A DNA stretch of 64,000 bases from an uncultured Clostridium sp. (GCA_900549235.1 URNT01000002.1:62001-126000); one strand, 5' to 3'. Counted from the stretch's first letter, positions 42,761-50,114 are shown. Program-made: numbers and translations. The notes: generated by a model from the sequence alone, not told the origin.

Positions 42761-43816
42761 TCAAGCTGTCCTTTTTCGTACCATTCGTAAGGTATCAGGC
42801 GTAGATTGGGCATAATACTGGCTTGTAACCCTGGAATCCGCATGGCCCATAACCTCCTGGATCGTGCCTATATCCACTCCCTTATTCTTCAGTTCCATGC
42901 CCAGGGTCTTACGCATCTTGTGCGGATAGCACCGATTTGTTATGCCTGCCCTCACAGCTACCGATTTCATGATCAAACGTACCGAGCTGGTACTAATTGG
43001 ATGATACGGCCTGCGTTCTGACACGAACATATATTTGTTTTCATCTTCTCTCGCATCCAAATATTTCCTATAGTAATATAATGCATCCGGGTCCAGATAG
43101 ATTGTCCGGTAACGATTCCCTTTTTCTCCCAAAATCAGTATGTCTCCGGTTTCCCAGTCGATCTGATCCAGCGTGATTCCTGTAATTTCCCCTACCCGCG
43201 CTCCGGTACTTCGCAATACTTCGATCAGGGCCCGTTCCCGCAAAGTCTGGCATCCATCCTTCAGTCTGGCTATTTCCTCCGGCGAGAAGAAATCAATCGG
43301 CTTCTTCTGTACCTTAAGAGGTTCAATAGATTCTACCGGATTTACCGCTATAAGTTTTTCCTTCCGCATCCACGTAAAAAATGCAGACAGAAACCGCCTC
43401 TCATTATTAATCGTCTGTGGCAGGTTCTTTTTTCCTGTCTCTCTTACGTTCCTGTTCTCATACCAGTCCAGATAGTGAAAGAGATCCATATCGTCCATCC
43501 GGGTAAGTGGCTTATAGATTAAGGTAATCAGGCGTTTTACAGCGCTCAGATAGCCGTATTTCGTTCCCTGGCTTAACTTTTTCTTCTTATATAAGAAGAG
43601 CTTGATTATGTACTCGTTCTGCTGATCAATGCTGTCCTTCATTTCCATCGGCAATGTATTCATTTTTTCCATAGTAACATTGAGCAGTTGATCCGCCAGT
43701 ACCTTTTCCAGCACTTCCAGCATATCTGCATCCATGTATGCACTCATTGCTACAAGAGTATCGTTAATAACGCCGCTTTTTATATTATCGCCGGTTCCAG
43801 CTTCATTATTTGTCAT
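42761..43816 (-). CDS. tyrosine recombinase
   Basis: Site-specific recombinase of 351 residues. An N-terminal SAM-like core-binding domain (about 65-165) is followed by a catalytic domain with the Arg in RSTGARVGEITGI, Lys in GEKGNRYRTIYLD, HxxR in PHKMRKTLG and the nucleophile in MGHADSRVTSQYY. All key residues are present. It is a second recombinase besides the serine integrase, far from either attachment site. It may resolve multimers, invert the tail-fibre segment or be inherited from a plasmid or integrative element. AAGGGGGAT precedes the ATG. Confidence 0.9.
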   Translation of the reverse strand: MTNNEAGTGDNIKSGVINDTLVAMSAYMDADMLEVLEKVLADQLLNVTMEKMNTLPMEMKDSIDQQNEYIIKLFLYKKKKLSQGTKYGYLSAVKRLITLIYKPLTRMDDMDLFHYLDWYENRNVRETGKKNLPQTINNERRFLSAFFTWMRKEKLIAVNPVESIEPLKVQKKPIDFFSPEEIARLKDGCQTLRERALIEVLRSTGARVGEITGITLDQIDWETGDILILGEKGNRYRTIYLDPDALYYYRKYLDAREDENKYMFVSERRPYHPISTSSVRLIMKSVAVRAGITNRCYPHKMRKTLGMELKNKGVDIGTIQEVMGHADSRVTSQYYAQSTPDTLRMVRKRTA

Positions 43817-43866
43817 AACATATCCCCCTTCTCTTGCTTAAGAAAGATATATCTGCTATACTTATC

Positions 43867-43956
43867 TTAAGCAGTACGGCGGATCACAGTACCTTGGGCG
43901 GTTGGTGATCTGCCTCTTTTTATGATTCGGTTACTTGATTTTAACTGTATGTGCAT
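43867..43956 (-). CDS. 29-residue basic small ORF
   Basis: A frame reading MHIQLKSSNRIIKRGRSPTA then QGTVIRRTA, with a good ribosome binding site (AAGGAAAGGAG) ten bases before the ATG. It is strongly basic (seven Arg/Lys). It lies between MobC and the tyrosine recombinase. It may be a real micro-protein; it is too short to identify. The remaining intergenic bases to 44026 show nothing else. Confidence 0.4.
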   Translation of the reverse strand: MHIQLKSSNRIIKRGRSPTAQGTVIRRTA

Positions 43957-44026
43957 TGGAATCAGTCTCCTTTCCTTTTTGTTTTTACAATTCTTTAATC
44001 TTCCGTCACATAGTCAATCGCCTGTC

Positions 44027-44350
44027 CTATCCCTGCCTTTGAAGATACTGCCTTAATAACTGCCATACTTGCTTCAGCTCCTCCCCTTGTTCCCGCACCT
44101 CGGCTTCACTTGGCGGCACTCCGCCCTCATTGCACCGCTTTGCTATCTGGTTGAGGTTGTTCCCGATCCGCTTCAGCTCCGGGATAAGTTCCTTGATTCC
44201 GTCCGTATTGACGATTTTTTTATCCAGCACGCAGGAAAGAATATATTCCTGCTGGTTCCTCCCGCTCTCCTGCATCCTCTCCTGCAACTTCTGGTATTCT
44301 TCCTCGTTTACCCGGAAGGATAATTGCTTTGGTCTACTCTTGTTTGCCAT
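44027..44350 (-). CDS. mobC: MobC-like relaxosome accessory protein
   Basis: A 107-residue protein with an N-terminal ribbon-helix-helix (PKQLSFRVNEEEYQKLQERM) and the MobC signature in its second half (ELIPELKRIGNNLNQIAKRC). MobC proteins open DNA around a transfer origin for a relaxase; no relaxase gene is present here, although the HUH-type Rep downstream could be the partner. The start overlaps the stop of the upstream remnant (TAATG). It is a plasmid or mobilisable-element trait in a phage setting. Confidence 0.78.
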   Translation of the reverse strand: MANKSRPKQLSFRVNEEEYQKLQERMQESGRNQQEYILSCVLDKKIVNTDGIKELIPELKRIGNNLNQIAKRCNEGGVPPSEAEVREQGEELKQVWQLLRQYLQRQG

Positions 44351-44541
44351 TACTCGATTCTTTCTCCTGTCTCATTATCATACTTTACTCGATTCGGATG
44401 CAGCCGATGTAGTTCTCTTTCCAACAATTCTCGTACATAGTCATTCCCGGTCAGTTCCTCCTTTCCTTTATCCTCTTTCACTGCAAACAATCTTTCGGTA
44501 TCTTCATCTCTTAAATAAAATGTCAGTTTTATTGTGTAGCA
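44350..44541 (-). pseudogene. small ORF with lost start, upstream of mobC
   Basis: A good coding frame reads TIKLTFYLRDEDTERLFAVK, then EELTGNDYVRELLERELHRL and ends overlapping the MobC start. It has no usable start: a frame-zero ATG opens MLHN and then shifts. Removing five bases (GCTAC) near 44540 would join ATG TTA CAT AAT to ACA ATA AAA CTG and restore MLHNTIKLTF. So it is either a recent frameshift or a gene with a non-standard start. It resembles a small antitoxin- or Arc-like protein. Confidence 0.5.
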
Positions 44542-44551
44542 TTATGTAACA

Positions 44552-44734
44552 TTATGCTACTCTATCCTCTGCCGCCTCTGCCTTCAGGAAGGCATCTATG
44601 GCCTTCCTGACTACCCAAGCAATTGTCCGGTCATTCCTTTGACAATATTCCACTACCTGGCATAGCTGCGCCGGATCCATGCTTACACTCTGCCGGACTG
44701 CTTTGTCCTCAATTCTCTTTTTCGGTCTTGCCAT
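44552..44734 (-). CDS. ribbon-helix-helix DNA-binding protein
   Basis: A 60-residue protein: MARPKKRIEDKAVRQSVSMD, then AQLCQVVEYCQRNDRTIAWV and VRKAIDAFLKAEA. This is a CopG/Arc-type RHH fold with one beta strand and two helices. The AAAGGAAGG before the ATG is strong. It heads the group RHH-remnant-MobC, which has the layout of a plasmid mobilisation or partition control locus; autoregulation is likely but not shown. Confidence 0.75.
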   Translation of the reverse strand: MARPKKRIEDKAVRQSVSMDPAQLCQVVEYCQRNDRTIAWVVRKAIDAFLKAEAAEDRVA

Positions 44735-44776
44735 ATGCTACCTTCCTTTCGTAAAGTTAATAATTTTTATTTAATG

Positions 44777-45061
44777 TCAGTTTAATTCTTCAATCTTCGT
44801 CCCGTCATATGGTTCCTTATATCCTGTCACTACCTCAAAAAATGTATATCCGCTTTCTGCATCTTCCCAAAATTTGCAATAATCGTTCCACTTGACCTTT
44901 TGCCGTTCTGGAGGATTATTTCTTACTCTTCCGTTAATACCAAAACGCAAATGCTGTTTGCATGTGCAATAGCCTACCGTTTTCTTGGTTCTTACGTCTT
45001 CTTCCTCTGTGTAAAATCCGCATTCATAGCACTTCGGACTATTCCCTTTTATGTGTTTCAT
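44777..45061 (-). CDS. Cys-rich early phage protein
   Basis: A 94-residue protein starting MKHIKGNSPKCYECGFYTEE. Cys residues occur as CYEC and CTC, plus a later CKFW, suggesting a small zinc-binding fold. The rest (KWNDYCKFWEDAESGYTFFE) is polar. I do not recognise the family. It belongs to the leftward early operon, which is made mostly of such short genes. Confidence 0.55.
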   Translation of the reverse strand: MKHIKGNSPKCYECGFYTEEEDVRTKKTVGYCTCKQHLRFGINGRVRNNPPERQKVKWNDYCKFWEDAESGYTFFEVVTGYKEPYDGTKIEELN

Positions 45062-45089
45062 TTCATCACCTAAACCTTAATCTTCCTCA

Positions 45090-45209
45090 TCAATTCCACA
45101 TTTTACAAGTTATTTGGACATCGTCTACGCACCATCCCACATAATCTTCTTCAAGCCACATTATAGTGCCTATTGTATCCGATTCATCATGCTTGACAGA
45201 GAGTTTTCG
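45090..45209 (-). pseudogene. remnant of a small early gene
   Basis: After an in-frame stop near 45212 an open stretch reads RKLSVKHDESDTIGTIMWLE then EDYVGWCVDDVQITCKMWN and stops. Tryptophan-rich, well-composed protein sequence with no start or ribosome binding site; the only ATG is internal. It is probably the C-terminal end of a lost gene. The surrounding gap 45062-45241 holds nothing else. Confidence 0.4.
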
Positions 45210-45241
45210 GGTCTATAACTACCTTAAATTGCTACATTTAA

Positions 45242-45604
45242 TCAGCTATCCAGACCTCGCATGTACTCCATTGCTATACTAAGCCCCTGTACCTTACTGG
45301 AAAGCCTTTTTTTCTCCTGTAAAGGTGTGTCTTCTGCATTTATTTTTATCAGCAGTGCCTGTTCAGCCTTTGCCAGTCGTTCCTTTAATTCCTGCCATTT
45401 TTCTTCATACTGCACGAGGCAGTATTTTACTTTAAGGATTTCTTGTGCTTTAAGAATTTCTTGTGCTTTAAGGCTATATATTTCTTGTGGAGTGACATCA
45501 GTGTCCTCATACGCCGCTAACCTTTCAATCAGCTCATCCTTTCTGCTCGACGATAAGTATCCAGTCTTAATTCCGTTATTGCGAGGGCGTGTTAGTCGTT
45601 CCAT
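45242..45604 (-). CDS. early phage helical protein with internal duplication
   Basis: A 120-residue protein starting MERLTRPRNNGIKTGYLSSS, with an AAYEDTDVTPQEI segment common in Firmicute phage early proteins and a long coiled coil after it. A perfectly coding 18-base tandem duplication (about 45430-45470) gives KAQEILKAQEIL. AGGAGGAAAATA precedes the ATG. The function is unknown. Confidence 0.6.
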   Translation of the reverse strand: MERLTRPRNNGIKTGYLSSSRKDELIERLAAYEDTDVTPQEIYSLKAQEILKAQEILKVKYCLVQYEEKWQELKERLAKAEQALLIKINAEDTPLQEKKRLSSKVQGLSIAMEYMRGLDS

Positions 45605-45645
45605 TATTTTCCTCCTATCTCCTATCTGTAATTCCTTTAAAAATT

Positions 45646-46269
45646 TTAATTTACGCTCTGTCCAGCCCATTGCTCTGCCATTGCATGAGCTATCCCAGGA
45701 AACGTCTTTGCTCTATTTTTAGCATCCTCTCCGCGTTTTGCTGCCCCGTATTTGCTCCTGTCTTTTCTGCCAGTTCCGGCCGGCACATATGGTCCCATCG
45801 GAGTAACAATATCTGTTGGCACTAATGGCGGAAGCCCCCGCAACCACAACCTCGTTTTCTTTGTGTAGGGATGTCCGAACTGCCAAGGTTGAATTTCCTG
45901 GCTATGTGGGGGCATATGGAATACTGTACTTGACACTGGATTTTCCACAGCTATCTTCGGGCAGTCAGCATTCAAGAAGTGTAAAAAAAACTCTTTTGCC
46001 GCCAGCCCTTTTTTGTATCGTTCCTGATCAAGCTGCCCCTTTCTGGGATATAAGCGGCAAGCCCCTGCATTGCTTAAATATGTACACGGCGGAAAAGCAA
46101 TAATCATATCCCACTGCATTTTCAGCAACTCCAAGGCATCCACCTGTAAATGCCACTCTGGATGCCCGCCAGAACAGGGTTCTATATCACAACTGTAAGC
46201 TTCATGCCCTAACCTTCGTAACTCATTCGTTACCACCTGAGATTCCTCACACGCTACTAAAATTTTCAT
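45646..46269 (-). CDS. cytosine methyltransferase-like protein
   Basis: A 207-residue protein of the DNA cytosine-C5 methyltransferase superfamily, common in phages. It begins MKILVACEESQVVTNELRRL (SAM-binding start), then DIEPCSGGHPEWH, FPPCTYLSNAGACRL (motif IV Pro-Cys) and AVENPVSS (motif VI ENP/V). It is much shorter than stand-alone bacterial C5 enzymes (usually over 300 residues) and lacks an obvious target-recognition domain. Modification of phage DNA to escape restriction is the likely use. The ribosome binding site is weak. Confidence 0.7.
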   Translation of the reverse strand: MKILVACEESQVVTNELRRLGHEAYSCDIEPCSGGHPEWHLQVDALELLKMQWDMIIAFPPCTYLSNAGACRLYPRKGQLDQERYKKGLAAKEFFLHFLNADCPKIAVENPVSSTVFHMPPHSQEIQPWQFGHPYTKKTRLWLRGLPPLVPTDIVTPMGPYVPAGTGRKDRSKYGAAKRGEDAKNRAKTFPGIAHAMAEQWAGQSVN

Positions 46270-46330
46270 TTTTTCTTTCAGAGCCCGGTATACCCTTACC
46301 CCTGCAGGAGGCTAGCTCCTTTCTTAAGTC

Positions 46331-46660
46331 TTAATTTTCTTCTATATGCTCCTCTTGAAGCACCTCCAGAACCTCCACCTGTTCCAAAGCAAGACAAAAT
46401 GAGCCCTGCGCTTCCCATTCTTTCTCTTTCCACGCCTTCATAAATTCCTCCGGTGCATCATACAGGCAAAGACCAGCCTCCGTTTCTGTCTGATACATCG
46501 TCCGCATGACAGCCTCCTCTGTTGTTTCTCCTAACCAACCATAGAGATGATAATATTCATAGTTGTCATAGTCCCACTGAGAGAAATAGAGCACATGACC
46601 ATCAATCGGATATCCCGTATTCTTTACAGTTCCCTTGATAATTCTGGGTCTATATTCCAT
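46331..46660 (-). CDS. early phage hypothetical protein
   Basis: A 109-residue acidic protein: MEYRPRIIKGTVKNTGYPID, then SQWDYDNYEYYHLYGWLGET. AGGAGGACTAA precedes the ATG. The second half is helical and Glu-rich (EALEQVEVLEVLQEEHIEEN type). No recognised domain. It is one of a run of small leftward genes likely transcribed from the promoter near 50.6 kb. Confidence 0.55.
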   Translation of the reverse strand: MEYRPRIIKGTVKNTGYPIDGHVLYFSQWDYDNYEYYHLYGWLGETTEEAVMRTMYQTETEAGLCLYDAPEEFMKAWKEKEWEAQGSFCLALEQVEVLEVLQEEHIEEN

Positions 46661-46675
46661 TTAGTCCTCCTAACC

Positions 46676-46909
46676 TTAATTTCCCACTCTCTTTTTGGGA
46701 CACCACGCTGGCGACGTTTTAAGTGGCACCTCACCTGGCTTTCCGAAATTTAAGAATCCCTCTGCCTTTCTTATATTGTGCTCTTTAAAATATCTTCCGA
46801 TGTATTCTTGATCTGGATGTTCACAACTAAATTCGCTTCTTTTATTTCTCCAGCTTATAAATTCTTTACAATGTTCACATTCCGAACATCTGATTGCCTC
46901 TTTACTCAT
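46676..46909 (-). CDS. small Cys-rich early phage protein
   Basis: A 77-residue protein with RCSECEHCKEFISWRNKRSE near the N-terminus and AWCPKKRVGN near the C-terminus. CxxC-type pairs suggest zinc binding. It has a strong AGGAGG. It resembles small nuclease-inhibitor or transcription-factor-like phage proteins only in composition, so no function is offered. Confidence 0.55.
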   Translation of the reverse strand: MSKEAIRCSECEHCKEFISWRNKRSEFSCEHPDQEYIGRYFKEHNIRKAEGFLNFGKPGEVPLKTSPAWCPKKRVGN

Positions 46910-46984
46910 CTTTCATACCTCCTAATTTATTGATAGATATACGGATAATAAAATTACAGCAAATGCATATAAATACTTCTTTTT

Positions 46985-47182
46985 TTATTCCTCACTTTGC
47001 TCTGATATTGGTTGCTGAAGCCAGTCTGAAATCAGTTCTATCCCAATTCCATGACAAAACTGCTGAGTGATAAATTTCGCCAATTCATCATTACTCATGC
47101 TGCGAATTTTATCTGCATTTGTTGGTTTATAATCTTTTTTTTCTTTTGGTGGATTGAAAACACTTATTATATCTAATCCCAT
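46985..47182 (-). CDS. small early phage protein (DKIRSM family), copy 1
   Basis: A 65-residue protein containing NADKIRSMSNDELAKFITQQ and ISDWLQQPISEQ. The next gene upstream has the same pattern (IDRIKSMSEEELTELFHEI and FIRDWLNEE), so the two are paralogues. Members of this small family are frequent in Firmicute phages and have no known function. It is preceded by AAAGGAGGAA. Confidence 0.6.
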   Translation of the reverse strand: MGLDIISVFNPPKEKKDYKPTNADKIRSMSNDELAKFITQQFCHGIGIELISDWLQQPISEQSEE

Positions 47183-47209
47183 TTTATAAATATTCCTCCT
47201 TTGGAAACC

Positions 47210-47386
47210 TTAATTTTCTTCATTCAGCCAGTCACGTATAAAATCCCGGCCAGCATCATGCGTACACGTTCCAAGGCAGCCATTCCCAAAATCAGGACAT
47301 CTTTCCGCACAATCGAATGGAATTTCATGAAATAATTCCGTCAGTTCTTCTTCGCTCATGCTTTTAATGCGATCTATGTTTTTCAT
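47210..47386 (-). CDS. small early phage protein (DKIRSM family), copy 2
   Basis: A 58-residue protein starting MKNIDRIKSMSEEELTELFH, then four Cys residues (CAERCPDFGNGCLGTC), which the paralogue lacks, and FIRDWLNEEN. The start is the ATG after GGAGGAGAAG; a TTG four codons earlier is also in frame. The Cys cluster suggests a metal-binding version of the family. Confidence 0.6.
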   Translation of the reverse strand: MKNIDRIKSMSEEELTELFHEIPFDCAERCPDFGNGCLGTCTHDAGRDFIRDWLNEEN

Positions 47387-47459
47387 CTTCTCCTCCAAAG
47401 GCTAATTTTCCATGTTATGCAACACGAAATCCTCTTGCCAGAATGCTATAGGAATGATC

Positions 47460-47491
47460 TATGGAGCCACGAAAATGGCTCCATCTTTTTG
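47460..47491 (+). terminator. rightward terminator-like hairpin
   Basis: TATGGAGCCA and TGGCTCCAT pair perfectly (loop CGAAAA) and are followed on the plus strand by CTTTTTG. No rightward gene lies before it, so it may stop stray rightward or antisense transcription, or form an unrelated RNA structure in the leftward transcript just after the amidase. Confidence 0.5.
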
Positions 47492-47493
47492 TG

Positions 47494-48297
47494 TTACTCC
47501 GCCAGACCCGGCCACTTCAGCGCCCCGTTCTGATCCGGCGTAAGCGTCACCGGCTCTGTAATCATCCGGCCCTGGTCATCCATGATGTACCATTTGCCGT
47601 CAATAGTCTGCTGGCCCGTTACCATAGCCCCATCAGATCCCAGATAGTACCAGTGACCCTTGTATTGATACCAGACGTTGTGGACCATCATACCGGCGCC
47701 GTCGAACCAGTACCATTTGCCCTCATGCCAGTACCAGTCATTGCCGACCGGCTGGCCATTACCTAAATAAAAGCGCCAGCCGCCATCCTCCTGCTGCCAG
47801 CCGGCTTTTTGCTCTGGCTCTAACAGTGCCGCCTTAAAATCTGTCCACAACTGCGGCTGATCCATCATCTTACGAGGGCAATACTTGCGCTTGGCATCAT
47901 AGTGCCGGATCACATGATCAGCCCCGATACCTGTCTCTGCCATGATCTGGCGTACAAGCTCAATGCAGTTAACGCGGGCGGTATCATAATTGGAGTCTGG
48001 ATTGACGCAGATCTCAATATTGATACTGTTTGTATTGGTAACCCCGGCTACCAGCGGCGTATCGTACTGATTACCTACCGCGTAAGCACCGTCTCTGTAA
48101 TCCAGCGTCTGCACCGCCACTGTATCATCTACATACCAGTGCACAGATGTGGACAGGTTGCCATTGCTGTGGGCCTGAGCGTGCTTAAGTGCTCCGGCGC
48201 CCATCTTGTAATTATCTGTTTCATGAATCACGATCCATTCAGGTCGGTTCTTTCCTGCATAACAGTTAATCTGCTTGATTTCTTTTCTTATTTCCAT
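47494..48297 (-). CDS. N-acetylmuramoyl-L-alanine amidase endolysin
   Basis: A 267-residue hydrolase. The N-terminal Amidase_2 domain (1-150) has HETDNYKMGAGALKHAQ, DDTVAVQTLDYRDGAYAVG and the zinc ligand/catalytic region HVIRHYDAKRKYCPRKM. The C-terminus is a set of cell-wall-binding repeats (YWHEGKWYWFDGAGMMVHNV, QYKGHWYYLGSDGAMVTGQQ), as in choline/glucan-binding proteins. It has no signal peptide. It lies in the early region, not beside the holin, and is the second lysin of this prophage. GGAGGATACGTT precedes the ATG, which overlaps the previous gene by ten bases. Confidence 0.9.
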   Translation of the reverse strand: MEIRKEIKQINCYAGKNRPEWIVIHETDNYKMGAGALKHAQAHSNGNLSTSVHWYVDDTVAVQTLDYRDGAYAVGNQYDTPLVAGVTNTNSINIEICVNPDSNYDTARVNCIELVRQIMAETGIGADHVIRHYDAKRKYCPRKMMDQPQLWTDFKAALLEPEQKAGWQQEDGGWRFYLGNGQPVGNDWYWHEGKWYWFDGAGMMVHNVWYQYKGHWYYLGSDGAMVTGQQTIDGKWYIMDDQGRMITEPVTLTPDQNGALKWPGLAE

Positions 48298-48407
48298 AAC
48301 GTATCCTCCATCACTCCTCTACCAGCTTCCGTATTTCTATATTTGCAGTAATTGTCGCAGATATCATTGCAAAACTCTTCCAAAATATCGGTCACGCTCT
48401 TATTCAT
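48288..48407 (-). CDS. small early phage protein (truncated Cys family)
   Basis: A 39-residue protein starting MNKSVTDILEEFCNDICDNY, then CKYRNTEAGRGVMEDTLWK. Longer relatives in other Firmicute phages continue with a Cys-rich segment after CDNYCKY; this copy ends early, after RNTEAGRGV. It overlaps both neighbours (ATGAATAA with the upstream gene, ten bases with the amidase), so it is translated with them. Confidence 0.5.
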   Translation of the reverse strand: MNKSVTDILEEFCNDICDNYCKYRNTEAGRGVMEDTLWK

Positions 48408-48615
48408 GGCACTCCTCCTTCCGATACGGCTCCGGCAGCGGCATCCAGGCATTAACATACAGATCCTCTGATAGACAGGTATCTCCCTCATCATCGCCCA
48501 GATAGAACGCTCCTCCACCATCATTATCAGCCTCATATCTTCCAATCAGCGGAAGGGAGAAATTGCTGAACGATAGTAGAATATAATTATCATTTTCCGG
48601 CAGCCGCTCATCCAC
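48400..48615 (-). CDS. DUF551-family protein
   Basis: A 71-residue protein matching DUF551, frequent in phage early regions: ERLPENDNYILLSFSNFSLP, then FYLGDDEGDTCLSEDLYVNA and WMPLPEP. Only a GTG is available as start, without a ribosome binding site, and the frame continues upstream (RWIPVDERLP) with no ATG. So it may have lost its N-terminus or rely on read-through from the fragment at 48632-48682. Function unknown. Confidence 0.6.
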   Translation of the reverse strand: MDERLPENDNYILLSFSNFSLPLIGRYEADNDGGGAFYLGDDEGDTCLSEDLYVNAWMPLPEPYRKEECHE

Positions 48616-48631
48616 TGGGATCCAGCGGTGT

Positions 48632-48682
48632 TTACGCTGTTCCTCCTGGAATCTTTTTATCGGGTATTGTTAATCGTTCCAT
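48632..48682 (-). pseudogene. fragment of an early phage gene 5' end
   Basis: A 16-codon frame, MERLTIPDKKIPGGTA, the start of a protein commonly fused to DUF551 in related phages; it runs into a stop just before the DUF551 part in another frame. It looks like a deletion joining a start region to the DUF551 end, out of frame. Low confidence, as the segment is short. Confidence 0.4.
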
Positions 48683-48693
48683 TCTCGCTTTTA

Positions 48694-48867
48694 TTAACCC
48701 CTTAATTTATACTCTTCAAAAAGCTTATCCCTCTCATCCTGCCCAATCAATCCAGCATAAAAAGCAAAATCAATTGCCCCAAAAGCCCAATTTTCACCTG
48801 ACTTTCGCTCATATTTTTCATCAAAGCAGGATTTTATATATTCCCTCAATCTCTTCTCATAATCCAT
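48694..48867 (-). CDS. 57-residue early phage protein
   Basis: A frame reading MDYEKRLREYIKSCFDEKYE, then AFGAIDFAFYAGLIGQDERD and KLFEEYKLRG. The ATG overlaps the stop of the upstream gene (TAATG), a sign of translational coupling. It is composed like a folded helical protein, although short. No family recognised. Confidence 0.55.
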   Translation of the reverse strand: MDYEKRLREYIKSCFDEKYERKSGENWAFGAIDFAFYAGLIGQDERDKLFEEYKLRG

Positions 48868-49391
48868 TACATCACCTTCCGTATCTCCTCTGCCGCCTCC
48901 GCAAACCCACGCCGCTCCAGAAACTCTAAGACATAATCCAGCTCTGCATATCTCTTATTTTTATCATCTTTCTTGTTTTCCTCAGCTACCTGCTCGATTG
49001 ATTCTGTATCAAATTCCAGCCCGTATTTGTCCCTTAGTTCGTTTGCGTAATCCTCTATCGTCTCATAATGTCCTCCCAGGGGATCCAGCTCATACAGCAT
49101 CTTACAGCGTTGCATAAACGCTTCCTTGAACTGTAATAACCGCTTTTTCCCAAATCCAAATGTATCATGCAGACAAAACATAAGCGTCGGCAGCATAGTC
49201 GCTATCACCTTATCACATACCAGATTCTTCACCTGATCAATCTGAGACGCTGAAATTTCCAGAGGCACAAATACGGCACCTCTATCCCGACACTCTTTTT
49301 GCAACCCTTCTATTCCTTTTTCCTTCACTATATCCAACGCGTAAGCCATCCCGGCCATCCGCATTTCATGTTCCTTCTTTTTTAAGCCCAT
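48867..49391 (-). CDS. early phage hypothetical protein
   Basis: A 174-residue protein: MGLKKKEHEMRMAGMAYALD, then NLVCDKVIATMLPTLMFCLH and FGFGKKRLLQFKEAFMQRCK. The C-terminus is highly charged and helical (NKKDDKNKRYAELDYVLEFL). AAAGGAGGGAAC precedes the ATG. It is the longest protein of the early block with no enzyme motif. I cannot assign a function. Confidence 0.6.
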   Translation of the reverse strand: MGLKKKEHEMRMAGMAYALDIVKEKGIEGLQKECRDRGAVFVPLEISASQIDQVKNLVCDKVIATMLPTLMFCLHDTFGFGKKRLLQFKEAFMQRCKMLYELDPLGGHYETIEDYANELRDKYGLEFDTESIEQVAEENKKDDKNKRYAELDYVLEFLERRGFAEAAEEIRKVM

Positions 49392-49483
49392 AGTTCCCTC
49401 CTTTCCCTCTGCCGGAAGCTATGTTCAGACGGCAGAGGACAACCCAATCGGCATTTTTTTCTTTGTGACATATAATCGGAGGC

Positions 49484-49567
49484 TTGATTTATATTGCAGC
49501 TCATGCTACAATATTGATGAATGTGTAGATTTGCCCTGGTTGTCCTTCTTTGTCCAGGGCTTTTCTA
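49484..49567 (+). ncRNA. possible ~48-nt small RNA on the plus strand
   Basis: TTGATT (49484-49489), a 17-base spacer and TACAAT (49507-49512) form a rightward promoter. About 20 bases after the likely start is GCCCTGG, a 14-base loop and CCAGGGC followed by TTTTCTATTT, a good rightward terminator (49533-49567). There is no open frame between them, so the product would be a short RNA, antisense to the leftward early transcript. Confidence 0.4.
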
Positions 49568-49813
49568 TTTCCATCTATGCTCCTTCCTCCCGAACACCTT
49601 TTCATATGTATTTATTTCCCTTCCATCTAATTCCCGGAAACGTACCTCGTACCAATACCTTCCTTTGACATCCTCATATAATATGTAGATCCGTTCCCCT
49701 TTCTCCACCCTCCCAATCTGCTCCATTTTTATCATATCCGGCTTACTTTCAATGCTGTACGCCTCTGCCATGGCTTTGCAAAGGCGCTCCATCTGCATAT
49801 CCCTCAAAGCCAT
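49565..49813 (-). CDS. early phage hypothetical protein
   Basis: An 82-residue protein: MALRDMQMERLCKAMAEAYS, then IGRVEKGERIYILYEDVKGR and YWYEVRFREL. The start ATG overlaps the stop of the upstream membrane-protein gene by about ten bases (ATGGCTTTGA). No recognised domain; the beta-rich middle could be a small SH3-like barrel. Confidence 0.55.
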   Translation of the reverse strand: MALRDMQMERLCKAMAEAYSIESKPDMIKMEQIGRVEKGERIYILYEDVKGRYWYEVRFRELDGREINTYEKVFGRKEHRWK

Positions 49814-50058
49814 CCCACTGCTGCCATGCCAACCAATGCCATCCCCATCAGCATGGCCGTCATCCAGATCACTGCCGGGATCAGCCAGTTTGCCAGCCTT
49901 ACCCAATCCAAGCAGGGCCTGTCCTCAATCCGGCGCCGCAATACCACCGGCTGGCACCGGCCATCCTCCCTGACGATCACTGCGCTCCTGCGGCCAGTGA
50001 TCTGAGCATAGCAACCAGGATACTCCTCCTTGCAATCCTTTAAAGAATCTTTAACCAT
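49804..50058 (-). CDS. small phage membrane protein
   Basis: An 84-residue protein with a polar N-terminus (MVKDSLKDCKEEYPGCYAQI, RRSAVIVREDGRCQPVVLRR) and a C-terminal hydrophobic segment (WLIPAVIWMTAMLMGMALVG). It would sit in the host membrane with the N-terminus probably inside. The start is the ATG with GGGGAAAGGGACGAG before it, not the longer frame. A role in host takeover or superinfection control is possible, but unproven. Confidence 0.6.
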   Translation of the reverse strand: MVKDSLKDCKEEYPGCYAQITGRRSAVIVREDGRCQPVVLRRRIEDRPCLDWVRLANWLIPAVIWMTAMLMGMALVGMAAVGWL

Positions 50059-50114
50059 TATCTCGTCCCTTTCCCCTGTGTTTCCCACAGGCAGCTTGTC
50101 CTACGTAACCGCCC

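Noticed and set aside
45430..45475. Short tandem repeat as a CRISPR-like array
   Set aside because: Only two 18-base copies, in frame inside a coding region, without spacers.
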